64,000 nucleotides of DNA from the NCBI GenBank assembly GCA_900102115.1, contig FNAW01000001.1:845981-909980 (forward strand), written 5' to 3'. Below the pieces are notes generated by a model. That model ran no database searches. It was given only the letters and a program-made list of their open reading frames with translations, and had not been told where the DNA came from. The position numbers were made by a program, and so were the translations under genes. Source of the stretch: Blastococcus fimeti (GTDB lineage Bacteria; Actinomycetota; Actinomycetes; Mycobacteriales; Geodermatophilaceae). Positions 25,654 through 33,744 of this stretch are shown here, piece by piece; position 1 is the first letter of the stretch; every line of letters begins with the position of its first letter.

Positions 25654-27063
25654 TCAGAACGCCATGGCCGCGCCGGGGTCGGCCAGCAGGGCGCCGACGT
25701 CGGCGAGGAACCGGGAGCCGAGCTCGCCGTCGACGATCCGGTGGTCGAAGGAGAGCGCCAACTGCGTGACCTGCCGCGGCCGGACCTTCCCCTTGTGCAC
25801 CCACGGGCGTTCCCGGATCGCCCCGAACGCCAGGATCGCCGCCTCGCCGGGGTTCAGGATCGGCGTGCCGGTGTCGACGCCGAACACGCCCACGTTGGTG
25901 ATCGTGAACGTGCCGCCGGTCAGGTCGGCCGGCGCGGTGCGCCCGGCGCGGGCGGTCTCCGTCAGGTCGGCGAGGGCCCCGGCCAGCTCGGCCAGCGAGA
26001 GCCGGCCGGCGTCCTTCACGTTCGGGACGACGAGCCCGCGCGGGGTCGCTGCGGCGATGCCCAGGTTGACCTGCCCGTGCACGACGATCTCCTGGGCCGC
26101 CTCGTCCCAGGAGCTGTTGATCATCGGGTGCCGGCCGGCCGCAAGGAGCACCGCCTTGGCCACGAACAGCAGCGGGCTGACCTTGACGCCGGCCAGCTCG
26201 GGCCGCTCGGCCAGCCGCCGGCGCAACTTCATCATCCGCGTGACGTCGACGGTGAGGAACTCCGTGACGTGCGGGGCGGTGAAGGCGCTGGCGACCATCG
26301 CGGCGGCGGTGTGCTTCCGGACCCCCTTGATCGGGATCCGCTGCTCCCCCGCGAGGGCAGAAATGGCCATCTCTGCCCTCGCGGGTGGTGTGCGGGCGGC
26401 GTCGATGTCGGCACGGGTGATGACGCCGTTCGGCCCGGTGCCGCGGACCGTCGCGAGGTCGACCCCGCAGTCCTTGGCGTACTTGCGCACCGGCGGCTTG
26501 GCCAGCGGCCGGGGGCCGCGCCGACCAGGTGCGACGGGCGCGGAGGAGGCCGCGTCCTCGCGGATCGCGGCGGCCTCGGCCTGCCGGCCCACCTCCAGAC
26601 CGCCGTGCCGCACGGGCTTGGAGCGGGCGTCCGGCGCGGTGGCGAGGAGCGGCGCCCGGTCGGGGGCGTCGTCGGGGGTCCGGCGCGGCCGGCGGCGGGC
26701 CTCGGTGTTCCGCGGGCCGTACCCGACGAGCACCGCCGTCCGGCCGTTGGCGTTGGTCTCGCCGGTCAACCCGGTGCCGGTGGGCTCCGGGGTCCCGGCG
26801 CCCCCGTCGCCGGTGGCGACCGTGATGATCGGTGAGCCGACGTCGACGGTCGCACCGGCCTCGACGAGCAGCTCGACCACCCGGCCGGCGTAGGGCGAGG
26901 GGAGCTCGACGGCGGCCTTCGCCGTCTCGACCTCGCACAGCGGCTGGTTGACCGTGACGGTGTCGCCCACGGCGACCAGCCACTGGAGGAGCTCGGCCTC
27001 GGTCAGCCCCTCCCCGACGTCGGGGAGGGCGAACCGGCGGAGCACGGGCGTCGCGTTCGCCAT
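25654..27063 (-). CDS. bkdC: Branched-chain 2-oxoacid dehydrogenase E2 (dihydrolipoamide acyltransferase)
   Basis: A 469-residue E2. The lipoyl domain has the lipoylated Lys in VETAKAAVELPSPYAGRV (K49). A linker follows, then an E3/E1-binding domain (VRKYAKDCGVDLATVRGTGPNGVITRADI). The acyltransferase domain carries the active site SFDHRIVDG (H441, D445). It transfers acyl groups to CoA in branched-chain amino acid breakdown. Oddly, the linker before RIPIKGVRKHTAAAM contains PARAEMAISALAG, encoded by a 38-bp palindrome (26348-26385) that looks inserted in frame. It starts 1 base after the E1beta stop. No E3 is in the window. Confidence 0.92.
   Translation of the reverse strand: MANATPVLRRFALPDVGEGLTEAELLQWLVAVGDTVTVNQPLCEVETAKAAVELPSPYAGRVVELLVEAGATVDVGSPIITVATGDGGAGTPEPTGTGLTGETNANGRTAVLVGYGPRNTEARRRPRRTPDDAPDRAPLLATAPDARSKPVRHGGLEVGRQAEAAAIREDAASSAPVAPGRRGPRPLAKPPVRKYAKDCGVDLATVRGTGPNGVITRADIDAARTPPARAEMAISALAGEQRIPIKGVRKHTAAAMVASAFTAPHVTEFLTVDVTRMMKLRRRLAERPELAGVKVSPLLFVAKAVLLAAGRHPMINSSWDEAAQEIVVHGQVNLGIAAATPRGLVVPNVKDAGRLSLAELAGALADLTETARAGRTAPADLTGGTFTITNVGVFGVDTGTPILNPGEAAILAFGAIRERPWVHKGKVRPRQVTQLALSFDHRIVDGELGSRFLADVGALLADPGAAMAF
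26348..26385. repeat. 38-bp near-perfect palindrome inserted in frame in the E2 gene
   Basis: CCCGCGAGGGCAGA (26348-26361) pairs with TCTGCCCTCGCGGG (26372-26385) around AATGGCCATC, whose ATGGCCAT core is itself palindromic. Only one mismatch (26362/26371) breaks the whole. It encodes about residues 227-239 of E2 in a linker. The shape suggests a dispersed palindromic element tolerated in frame. Confidence 0.75.
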
Positions 27064-27064
27064 C

Positions 27065-28069
27065 TCAGAACTCCATCGCGCGGTCGACGGCGTCCAGCAC
27101 CCGGTCCAGGTCGGGGAGGTAGGCCTCCTCGAGCTTCGACGGCGGATAGGGCACGTCGTAGCCGCCCACGCGCAGCACCGGGGCCTCCAGGGAGTGGAAG
27201 CAGGCCTCGGTCACCCGGGCGGCGATCTCCGCACCGAGCCCGAGCGTGACCGGCGCCTCGTGCACGACGACGCAGCGGCCGGTGCGGCGGACGGAGTCGA
27301 CGACCGGGTCGAGGTCCAGCGGCGAGAGCGTGCGCAGGTCGACGACCTCCAGCGAGCGCCCCTCCCCCGCGGCGACCTCCGCCGCCTGCAGCGCCGTCTT
27401 CACCATCGGGCCGTACGCCAGCACGGTGACGTCGTCGCCACCGCGCACGATCCGGGCGCCGAACAGCGGCTCGGGGGTGGCCGAGGTGTCCACCGGTGCC
27501 TTGTCCCAGTACCGCCGCTTGGGTTCGAGGAAGATCACCGGGTCGGGGCAGGCGATCGCCTGCTGGATCCCCCAGTAGGCGTCGACCGGGTTGCTGACCG
27601 CGACGACCTTGAGCCCGGGCGTGTGCGCGAAGTAGGCCTCCGGGCTCTCGCTGTGGTGCTCCACGGCACCGATGCCGCCGCCGAACGGGATGCGGATGAC
27701 GATCGGCATCGGCACCGCGCCACGCGAGCGGGCGTGCAGCTTGGCCACCTGGGTGACGATCTGGTTGTAGGCGGGGAAGACGAAGCCGTCGAACTGGATC
27801 TCGACGACCGGCCGGTAGCCGCGCATGGCCAGGCCCACCGCGGTGCCGACGATGCCGGCCTCGGCCAGCGGGGTGTCGACGACGCGGTCCTCGCCGAAGT
27901 CCTTCTGCAGGCCGTCGGTGATCCGGAAGACCCCGCCCAGCCGGCCGATGTCCTCGCCCATGAGCACGACCTTCGGGTCGTCCTCCATCGCGCGGCGCAG
28001 ACCGTCGTTCAGCGCCTTGCCGATGGTCAGGGTCCTGGTCGCCGGGAGGTCCAGCAGCTCGGTGCTCAC
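27065..28069 (-). CDS. bkdB: Branched-chain 2-oxoacid dehydrogenase E1 subunit beta
   Basis: A 334-residue E1beta of the transketolase fold. ALNDGLRRAMEDDPKVVLMGEDIGRLGGVFRITDGLQKDFG is the classic N-terminal block; the catalytic Glu lies in MGEDIG. VEIQFDGFVFPAYNQIVTQVAKLHARS and IRIPFGGGIGAVEHHSESPEAYFAHTPGLKVV follow, with VVVHEAPVTLGLGAEIAARV at the C-terminal domain. It forms an alpha2beta2 TPP-dependent decarboxylase with the upstream gene. The GTG at 28069 overlaps the E1alpha stop (GTGA). Substrates are branched-chain 2-oxoacids by family; pyruvate-type cannot be strictly excluded. Confidence 0.93.
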   Translation of the reverse strand: MSTELLDLPATRTLTIGKALNDGLRRAMEDDPKVVLMGEDIGRLGGVFRITDGLQKDFGEDRVVDTPLAEAGIVGTAVGLAMRGYRPVVEIQFDGFVFPAYNQIVTQVAKLHARSRGAVPMPIVIRIPFGGGIGAVEHHSESPEAYFAHTPGLKVVAVSNPVDAYWGIQQAIACPDPVIFLEPKRRYWDKAPVDTSATPEPLFGARIVRGGDDVTVLAYGPMVKTALQAAEVAAGEGRSLEVVDLRTLSPLDLDPVVDSVRRTGRCVVVHEAPVTLGLGAEIAARVTEACFHSLEAPVLRVGGYDVPYPPSKLEEAYLPDLDRVLDAVDRAMEF

Positions 28070-29229
28070 TCGGCACCGCCCTCGAAGCCCGCCTGGTATG
28101 CCTCGAACTGCGCCCGCTGGGCGGCCAGGTGCGGGGTCTGCTCGGCGTGGACGGCGTCGAACATCGCCGTGGGCGGCGGATCGGGCATCTCGACCGTGCC
28201 GCGCCGGATGCGGACGGCCAGCTCGTCGGCCGCGGCGTCCACGCCCTCGAAGAAGGCGGCGTCGGCCAGCCCGCTGCGGGAGAGGTAGGCCTTGAGCCGG
28301 GCGATCGGGTCGCGCAGCTTCCACTCCTCGACCTCACCGGCGAGCCGGTAGCGGGTGGGGTCGTCCGAGGTGGTGTGCGCGCCCATCCGGTAGGTGAACG
28401 CCTCGATGAAGGTCGGCCCCTGGCCCTCGCGGGCGGCCCGCAGCGCAGCGCGGGTCACGGCCAGGACGGCGAGGACGTCGTTGCCGTCGACCCGGACGCC
28501 GGGGAAGCCGAAGCCGGCCGCGCGGCGGTAGAGCGGCACCTTGGACTGCCGCTCGAGCGGCACGCTGATCGCGTACTGGTTGTTCTGGCAGAAGAAGACG
28601 ACGGGGGCGGCGAAGCTGGCGGCGAAGACCATCGCCTCGTTGACCTCGCCCTGGCTGGTGGCGCCGTCGCCGAGGAAGGCCAGGACGGCGGACTCGGCGC
28701 CGTCGCGCTGCACGCCCATGGCGTAGCCGGTGGCGTGCAGGCACTGGGCGCCGATGACGATCGTGTAGAGGCCGAAGCCGCGCTGCACCGGGTTCCAGCC
28801 GCCGTTGTCCACGCCGCGGAACAGGCTCATGACGTGCAGCGGGTCGACCCCGCGGGCCCAGGCGACGCCGTGCTCGCGGTAGGTCGGGAAGGCCATGTCG
28901 CCGTCCTCCAGCGCCCGGCCGGCGCCGAGCTGGGCGGCCTCCTGTCCGAGGAGCGAGGCCCAGATGCCGAGCTCGCCCTGGCGCTGCAGCGCCGTCGCCT
29001 CGGCGTCCCAGCGGCGGACGAGCGCCATGTCGCGGTAGAAGCCGCGCAGCTCCTCGTCGGAGACCTCCAGCGGGTACTCGGCGTTCTCGACCCGCTCGCC
29101 CTCGGGCGTCAGCAGCTGCACCAGGTCCGGCTGCTGCGGCAGGTGCGGCGCGCCCGCTCCGGGGACGGGGCCGGCGAACTCGCCGGCCTCTCCGATGTCG
29201 ATCTCGGTCTCGTTGCGCACAGCGGTCAC
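28066..29229 (-). CDS. bkdA: Branched-chain 2-oxoacid dehydrogenase E1 subunit alpha
   Basis: A 387-residue E1alpha. The TPP-binding motif is GDGATSQGEVNEAMVFAASFAAPVVFFCQNN; the phosphorylation-loop equivalent is TYRMGAHTTSDDPTRYR. QGELGIWASLLGQEAAQLGAGRAL and FPTYREHGVAWARGVDP are characteristic of branched-chain forms. I use the GTG at 29229 (VTAVRNETEIDIG), which has GAGGAG upstream; the frame is open to 29325, but that part is Pro/Arg-rich and unlike E1alpha. First gene of the bkd operon (E1alpha, E1beta, E2). Confidence 0.92.
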   Translation of the reverse strand: MTAVRNETEIDIGEAGEFAGPVPGAGAPHLPQQPDLVQLLTPEGERVENAEYPLEVSDEELRGFYRDMALVRRWDAEATALQRQGELGIWASLLGQEAAQLGAGRALEDGDMAFPTYREHGVAWARGVDPLHVMSLFRGVDNGGWNPVQRGFGLYTIVIGAQCLHATGYAMGVQRDGAESAVLAFLGDGATSQGEVNEAMVFAASFAAPVVFFCQNNQYAISVPLERQSKVPLYRRAAGFGFPGVRVDGNDVLAVLAVTRAALRAAREGQGPTFIEAFTYRMGAHTTSDDPTRYRLAGEVEEWKLRDPIARLKAYLSRSGLADAAFFEGVDAAADELAVRIRRGTVEMPDPPPTAMFDAVHAEQTPHLAAQRAQFEAYQAGFEGGAE

Positions 29230-29419
29230 CGCTCGCTCCTCGCCGTTCGCCGCCCTGCCGGGGTCACCGGCACCGTGCGGAGGTGGACGTCTGCTCGGCA
29301 CCGGGGTGTGGCGCCGCTCACACATCCTGCCACGGGTCGGTGTGGCCGCCTACGAACTCGTGGCCGCCGGCGGCCGATCGCCGCGGGTTCGCCGGGTCTG
29401 CGTCGCCCGGACGGGTGGA

Positions 29420-29671
29420 TCAGCGCTCCGGACGCCGGATGCGGACCGGCCCGCGGGCGGTGGCGACGTCGACGACCTGCCCGCCCTGGGTCACCTCGAC
29501 CTGCCCCGCGGCCGCCAGGCGCCCGGCCGCGGCGCGGGCGGCGGGCATGAGCTCCCGCCACGCCTCGGGCTCGATCCGGCGGGCCGCCTCCGAGGGGCAG
29601 ATCGTGGTGCCGGCACGCCGCAGGTCGAGCAGCTCGCCGATCGCCTGCTCCAGCCGCGCGTCGTCGTCCAT
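29420..29671 (-). CDS. DUF3253 family small protein
   Basis: An 83-residue protein: DARLEQAIGELLDLRRAGTTICPSEAARRIEPEAWRELMPAARAAAGRLAAAGQVEVTQGGQVVD is a winged-helix-like DUF3253 domain with the typical TICPSEAAR segment. Function unknown; the fold suggests nucleic-acid binding. The ATG at 29671 is chosen by family start. It lies 190 bases upstream of the bkd operon on the same strand. Confidence 0.75.
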   Translation of the reverse strand: MDDDARLEQAIGELLDLRRAGTTICPSEAARRIEPEAWRELMPAARAAAGRLAAAGQVEVTQGGQVVDVATARGPVRIRRPER

Positions 29672-29753
29672 GCCCCGAGCGTGCGCGGCCGACGGCCCGG
29701 CCGCCACCCGCCGGGTACTGGCGCCCGCGGCCGGCTCAGGGCACGCTGCGCCC

Positions 29754-30353
29754 GTGCGCCGTCCCGCCGTGGTCCTGCTGCTCGGTGCACTGCTGGGCGC
29801 GGTCGGCATCTGGGCGGCGGCTCCCGCCCAGGCGTGCGACTGCTCCGGCGGGACGACGGCGGAGAGCGCCGAGTGGGCCGACGCGGTGTTCACCGGCCGG
29901 CTGGTCGACAGCCGGGACGGCGCGCCCGGCCGCTGGGGCAACGTCCCGACCGTCCTCGTGTTCGCCGTCGACACGGTGGTGAAGGGTGAGGTGCTGGAGC
30001 GGCAGGAGATCGTCACGTCGTCGGACTCGGGGAGCTGCGGGGTGTTCCTGTCCGGGAGCGGCCCGTTCGCCGTCTTCGGCACGCGTGCCGATGACGTCAG
30101 CGGGCTGTTCACGCTGGAGCCCGACCAGTACGCCATCAACCAGTGCGACGGCACCGGCGCCCTCACGCCGTCGGTCCAGGCCGAGCTGGATGCCTTACCG
30201 GACGTGCTGCCCGGGATCGGCCCGGCCTCGGCGCCGACGGACGTCGCCGACGACCGCACCGGGCCGGTGCTCGCGGGTGGCGCCGGGCTCGTCGCCCTGG
30301 GCGTGGCGGCCCTGCTCGTCGTACGCCGTCGGCGGCGCCGGGACGGAAGGTGA
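29754..30353 (+). CDS. Secreted NTR/TIMP-like domain protein with C-terminal membrane anchor
   Basis: A 199-residue protein. The signal peptide (1-27) ends at AQA, and mature CDCSGG begins an NTR/tissue-inhibitor-like domain of about 110 residues (WADAVFTGRLVDSR, FAVDTVVKGEV, SCGVFLSGSGPFAVFGTR), with Cys in the expected positions. A transmembrane helix near 175-192 and a basic tail RRRRRRDGR follow, so the domain is displayed outside the membrane. In animals, TIMP folds inhibit metalloproteases; bacterial members have unknown targets. Its stop overlaps the GTG of the next gene (GTGA). Confidence 0.75.
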   Translation: MRRPAVVLLLGALLGAVGIWAAAPAQACDCSGGTTAESAEWADAVFTGRLVDSRDGAPGRWGNVPTVLVFAVDTVVKGEVLERQEIVTSSDSGSCGVFLSGSGPFAVFGTRADDVSGLFTLEPDQYAINQCDGTGALTPSVQAELDALPDVLPGIGPASAPTDVADDRTGPVLAGGAGLVALGVAALLVVRRRRRRDGR

Positions 30354-30868
30354 ACCCGTCCGACGGAAGGGAGCACCGGCTCTCGATCCTCGCCGCGACG
30401 GAGGCGGCGCTCGCCGACCCCGTCCGGCTGGTCGGCGTGCTCGCCGACGCCGTGGACGACGAGGACGCCGTCCGGCGGGTGCGGGACGCGTTCGGCCTCT
30501 CGGCCGAGCAGGCGACCGCGGTCCTGGACCTCCAGTTCCGTCGACTGCACCGGGCCGGCCGCACGCGCGTGACCGACGAGGTGGCGGTGCTGCGCGCCGA
30601 ATGGGGGCCGGCCCTGCCCTGCACCCTGAGGTTCACCTCCCGCCGGTCCGCCCTCCTGACCGTGGAGGAGCAGGAACGGCGCTTCACTGCCGGCGGCGCA
30701 CAGGACGTCCTCGACAGGGTGACCGAGCACCTCCTGCACGACGTGGCCGTGCCCCGCCTCCGGCCCGTGGTGGTGGAGGTCTCGGGGGCGACCGGTGGTC
30801 CGGTGCGGATCACGGTCTCGCCGGCGTCCTCCGCCTCCTACCACTACCCGGAGGACGGCCACGGGTAG
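30350..30868 (+). CDS. Small protein with GyrA-like helical segment
   Basis: A 172-residue cytoplasmic protein. The stretch ADAVDDEDAVRRVRDAFGLSAEQATAVLDLQFRRLHRAGRTRVTDEVAVLRAEW resembles the QA-x-AILD-x-RL-x-RLT region of the GyrA/ParC coiled coil. The rest (LRFTSRRSALLTVEEQERRFTAGGAQDVLDRVTEHLLHDV) looks like a separate small domain. No catalytic Tyr or gyrase box is present, so it is not a topoisomerase. GTG start overlapping the NTR-like gene stop suggests co-translation. Confidence 0.6.
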   Translation: MNPSDGREHRLSILAATEAALADPVRLVGVLADAVDDEDAVRRVRDAFGLSAEQATAVLDLQFRRLHRAGRTRVTDEVAVLRAEWGPALPCTLRFTSRRSALLTVEEQERRFTAGGAQDVLDRVTEHLLHDVAVPRLRPVVVEVSGATGGPVRITVSPASSASYHYPEDGHG

Positions 30869-30899
30869 AGCGGGCGCGCGGACGGGTACCGGCGCCCGC

Positions 30900-31418
30900 A
30901 TGACGACACGGACCCCGCTCGGCGTGAGCGGCAAGGGAAAGCGCGGGATCAGCACGCTCGGCTGGGCCCTGCGCGGCGCGGCCGCCGGTGCGGCCGGCAG
31001 CACGGCGCTCAACGCCGTCACCTACCTGGACATGGCCCTCCGGGGGCGGGGCGCCAGCTCCACACCCGAGGACACGGTCGAGCAGCTGGCCGCCAAGGCG
31101 CACGTGCCGATCCCCGGCGACGGGGACACCCGGCAGAACAGGGTGCAGGGCCTCGGCCCGCTCATGGGCCTGGTGGCCGGGATCGGCGTCGGGACGATCG
31201 GCGGCCTGGCCCGGGCCCGCGGGTACCTCTCGGCGAAACCCGTCGGCATCGCGCTGACCACGCTGGGGGTGATGGTGGCGGCCAACGGACCCATGGCCGC
31301 CCTCGGCGTCACGGACCCGCGCACCTGGTCGGGCAAGGACTGGATCAGCGACGTGGTGCCGCACCTGGCGTACGGCGTCGTCGTGAAGAACACGATCGAC
31401 GCCTTCGACCGCCCGTGA
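30900..31418 (+). CDS. Conserved membrane-associated protein, unknown
   Basis: A 172-residue protein with three or four weak hydrophobic, Gly/Ala-rich helices (LRGAAAGAAGSTALNAVTYLDMALRG, LMGLVAGIGVGTIGGLARA, VGIALTTLGVMVAANGPMAAL, VVPHLAYGVVVKNTIDAF). The pattern resembles small integral membrane proteins of actinobacteria without a function. ATG start 32 bases after the previous gene; it may belong to the same transcription unit. Confidence 0.6.
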   Translation: MTTRTPLGVSGKGKRGISTLGWALRGAAAGAAGSTALNAVTYLDMALRGRGASSTPEDTVEQLAAKAHVPIPGDGDTRQNRVQGLGPLMGLVAGIGVGTIGGLARARGYLSAKPVGIALTTLGVMVAANGPMAALGVTDPRTWSGKDWISDVVPHLAYGVVVKNTIDAFDRP

Positions 31419-31430
31419 CACAGTCCGCGG

Positions 31431-32096
31431 GTGCAGGAGATCACCACTGAGGAGCAGCTCCGCGCGCTGCTGGGCGAGCCCGTGCCCGCGGCGCTGGCCA
31501 AGGAGCGGACGGCGCTGGCCGACGTCGACCGGGAGTGGCTGGCGGCCTCCCCGTTCTGCCTGATCGCCACGAGCGGTGCCGACGGCAGCTGCGACGTCTC
31601 CCCCAAGGGCGATCCGCCCGGTTTCGTGCTGGTCCTCGGCGACCGGACGATCGCGATCCCCGAGCGCGCCGGCAACCGCCGGGCCGACGGGTACCGCAAC
31701 ATCCTGGCCAATCCGCACGTCGGGCTGATCCACCTGCTGCCCGGCCGGACGGACACGCTGCGGATCAACGGGCGCGCCCGCCTGGTGACCGACGCGGACC
31801 TGCTCGACCGGATGGTGGTCAAGGGGCACCGCCCGGTGCTGGCGGTGGTGGTCGAGATCGACCAGGTGTTCCACCACTGCGGCAAGGCGTTCCTGCGCTC
31901 GCAGCTGTGGGACCCCGGGAGCTGGGCGCCCGACGCGGTGCCCTCGCGGGCGCGGATCGCCCACGCGCTGGAGCGCAGGGACGAGCCGATCGAGGAACTG
32001 GAGCGCTACTACTCCCCCGAGACCTACGCCGCCGGGCTCTACCCCCGCCAGCCGGCCTCGTCGACGCCGCCGGGCACGGGGGCAGCCGGGTCGTAG
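31431..32096 (+). CDS. Pyridoxamine 5'-phosphate oxidase-like flavoprotein
   Basis: A 221-residue split-barrel FMN protein: FCLIATSGADGSCDVSPKGDPPGFVLVLGDRTIAIPERAGNRRADGYRNILANPHVGLIHLLPGRTDTLRINGRARLV is the PPOX barrel, with CDVSPKGDPPG marking the MSMEG_1061 branch. The FMN or F420 preference cannot be read. GTG start at 31431. Its last 58 bases overlap the 3' end of the convergent beta-lactamase-fold gene, an unusually large overlap. Confidence 0.82.
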   Translation: MQEITTEEQLRALLGEPVPAALAKERTALADVDREWLAASPFCLIATSGADGSCDVSPKGDPPGFVLVLGDRTIAIPERAGNRRADGYRNILANPHVGLIHLLPGRTDTLRINGRARLVTDADLLDRMVVKGHRPVLAVVVEIDQVFHHCGKAFLRSQLWDPGSWAPDAVPSRARIAHALERRDEPIEELERYYSPETYAAGLYPRQPASSTPPGTGAAGS

Positions 32097-33361
32097 GGCG
32101 TGCGGGTGAAGATGAAGGTGCCCAGGTCGAGGTGGTCTTCGGCGATGCTCAGCGTCTCCCCGGCGTAGTAGCCGTCCAGCCCCACCCAGCGGCCGTCCCG
32201 CTGCTCGAACCGGCTCGCCCGCCCACCACGTCCGGGCAGCGGCCCCAGGTGCAGCCGCCCGCCGGCGACGGCGCGCAGCGCCACCGGCGAGACACCCCAG
32301 AACCAGACGCCGAGCGACTCCAGCGGCACCGGCGACGGCGAGGGGCTCCACGCCTCGACGATCCGCGGCTCGGCGGCGCGCAGGTCGGCCAGCAGCCCGA
32401 ACACGACCGGGTCGACGCCTGCGGTCGCGTTGGCGAGCGAGACCGCACCGGTCCGCTCGTCGCGGTCGACGAAGACGCCGGCCAGGAAGCCGGGCATCGA
32501 GCCGCCGTGGCCGACCAGGGTCCGCCCGTCCACGCGCAGGACCTGCAGGCCCAGCCCGTACGCCGACCAGCCCAGCGCCGAGGAGTCCACGCCTGCGGGC
32601 TCGGTCATCTCCTCGAGCGTCGCGGGGTCGAGCACGTCGGCGGTGTCGCCGAGCAGGAAGGCGGCGAACCGGCCGAGGTCGGTCAGGGTCGCCCAGAGCT
32701 GGCCGGCGGCCGCCATCACCCCGGCGTGGTGCTCCGGCTCGGGCAGGACGACGTCGGCCCACGGGTGCACCGCCTGGCCCTGGGCGGCCGCGCCCGACGG
32801 ACGCGGCGTGGTCCGGGACATCCCCAGGGGGCTGAGCACCTCGGTGCGCACCGCGTCCTCCCACGAGGTGCCCCGCTGCCGCGCCACCAGCTCGCCGAGC
32901 AGGCCGAAGCCCAGGTTGGAGTAGTGGAACCGCCGGGCGGCACCGAGCACGACGTCGTCGTCGGAGAGCGCGAGGTCGGCCAGCGACCCGCCGGGCACGC
33001 GCTCCCACCACCCCCCGGGGCTCTCGGCCGAGGCGCCGGCGAGGTGCGAGAGGAGCTGCCCGACGGTGCGCTCGCCGAGCGGGGTACCGGGCAGGTGCCG
33101 CTCGAGCGGGTCGTCCAGGGCGAGCCGGCCCTCGTCGCGCAGCCGCATCACCAGGACGGCGGTGACGGTCTTGCTGATCGAGCCGAGCCGGTACTGGACG
33201 TCGGCGTGCGGCTCGGCCACCGCACCCCGGCCGGCCGACCAGGCGAGCCCGCCGTCCCGGACGACTCCGGCCACGAGGCTGGGCGCGCGCCCGTCCGCCT
33301 GGGCGCGGGCCACGCGGGCGAGCAGGGTGCGGGCGGTCGCGGGCAGCACGGGTTCGGGCAT
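32039..33361 (-). CDS. Serine hydrolase, beta-lactamase/esterase family (class C fold)
   Basis: A 440-residue penicillin-binding-like hydrolase. Motif SxxK is S61-I-S-K64 in RLGSISKTVTAV; motif YxN is HYSNLG; the third motif is LVGHGGSMPGF (HxG in place of KTG). A C-terminal beta-rich domain follows (about 355-440). No signal peptide is seen from the ATG at 33361. The family includes esterases, D-aminopeptidases and putative beta-lactamases; without KTG, an esterase- or peptidase-like role is more likely. The 3' end overlaps the PPOX gene by 58 bases. Confidence 0.85.
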   Translation of the reverse strand: MPEPVLPATARTLLARVARAQADGRAPSLVAGVVRDGGLAWSAGRGAVAEPHADVQYRLGSISKTVTAVLVMRLRDEGRLALDDPLERHLPGTPLGERTVGQLLSHLAGASAESPGGWWERVPGGSLADLALSDDDVVLGAARRFHYSNLGFGLLGELVARQRGTSWEDAVRTEVLSPLGMSRTTPRPSGAAAQGQAVHPWADVVLPEPEHHAGVMAAAGQLWATLTDLGRFAAFLLGDTADVLDPATLEEMTEPAGVDSSALGWSAYGLGLQVLRVDGRTLVGHGGSMPGFLAGVFVDRDERTGAVSLANATAGVDPVVFGLLADLRAAEPRIVEAWSPSPSPVPLESLGVWFWGVSPVALRAVAGGRLHLGPLPGRGGRASRFEQRDGRWVGLDGYYAGETLSIAEDHLDLGTFIFTRTPYDPAAPVPGGVDEAGWRG

Positions 33362-33396
33362 GACGGCGACCGTAGCGCCGCCGGCGTCCCCGCAGG

Positions 33397-33723
33397 TCAG
33401 GTGGTGCGGACTGCGTCCTGCGCGCCGAGCGCGCCGGTGCGGGTGGCCCAGCGCTCGAACCAGATCGTCACCAGCGGCGGCACGGAGGCGGCCAGCGCGA
33501 GCAGCGTGGTGCCGGCCGACCAGCGCAGCACCCGCGCGGCCACCAGCGTGACCAGCACGTAGGCCACGAACACCGCACCGTGGATGGGCCCGAAGATCTT
33601 CACGCCGATCTCGCTGGTCTCGGGCACGTACTTCACGAACATCCCGATCAGCAGCCCCAGCCAGGAGCAGGCCTCGGCGATGGCGACGACGCGGAACGTG
33701 GTGGCGACGGTGCGGGGGTTCAC
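33397..33723 (-). CDS. DUF3817 membrane protein
   Basis: A 108-residue integral membrane protein of the DUF3817 family: FRVVAIAEACSWLGLLIGMFVKYVP and GVKIFGPIHGAVFVAYVLVTLVAARVLRWS are its signature blocks. Three helices are predicted. Function unknown. GTG start at 33723, 21 bases after the ASCH/winged-helix gene. The conserved His lies in PIHG. Confidence 0.82.
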   Translation of the reverse strand: MNPRTVATTFRVVAIAEACSWLGLLIGMFVKYVPETSEIGVKIFGPIHGAVFVAYVLVTLVAARVLRWSAGTTLLALAASVPPLVTIWFERWATRTGALGAQDAVRTT

Positions 33724-33744
33724 GGTGCGATCCTCCCCGAGACC

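Noticed and set aside
30350..30868. Fragment of DNA gyrase subunit A
   Set aside because: Only a short helical motif is shared; there is no catalytic tyrosine or gyrase box, and the rest is unrelated.
32039..33361. True beta-lactamase
   Set aside because: No signal peptide, and the KTG motif is replaced by HGG; an esterase or peptidase-like hydrolase fits better.
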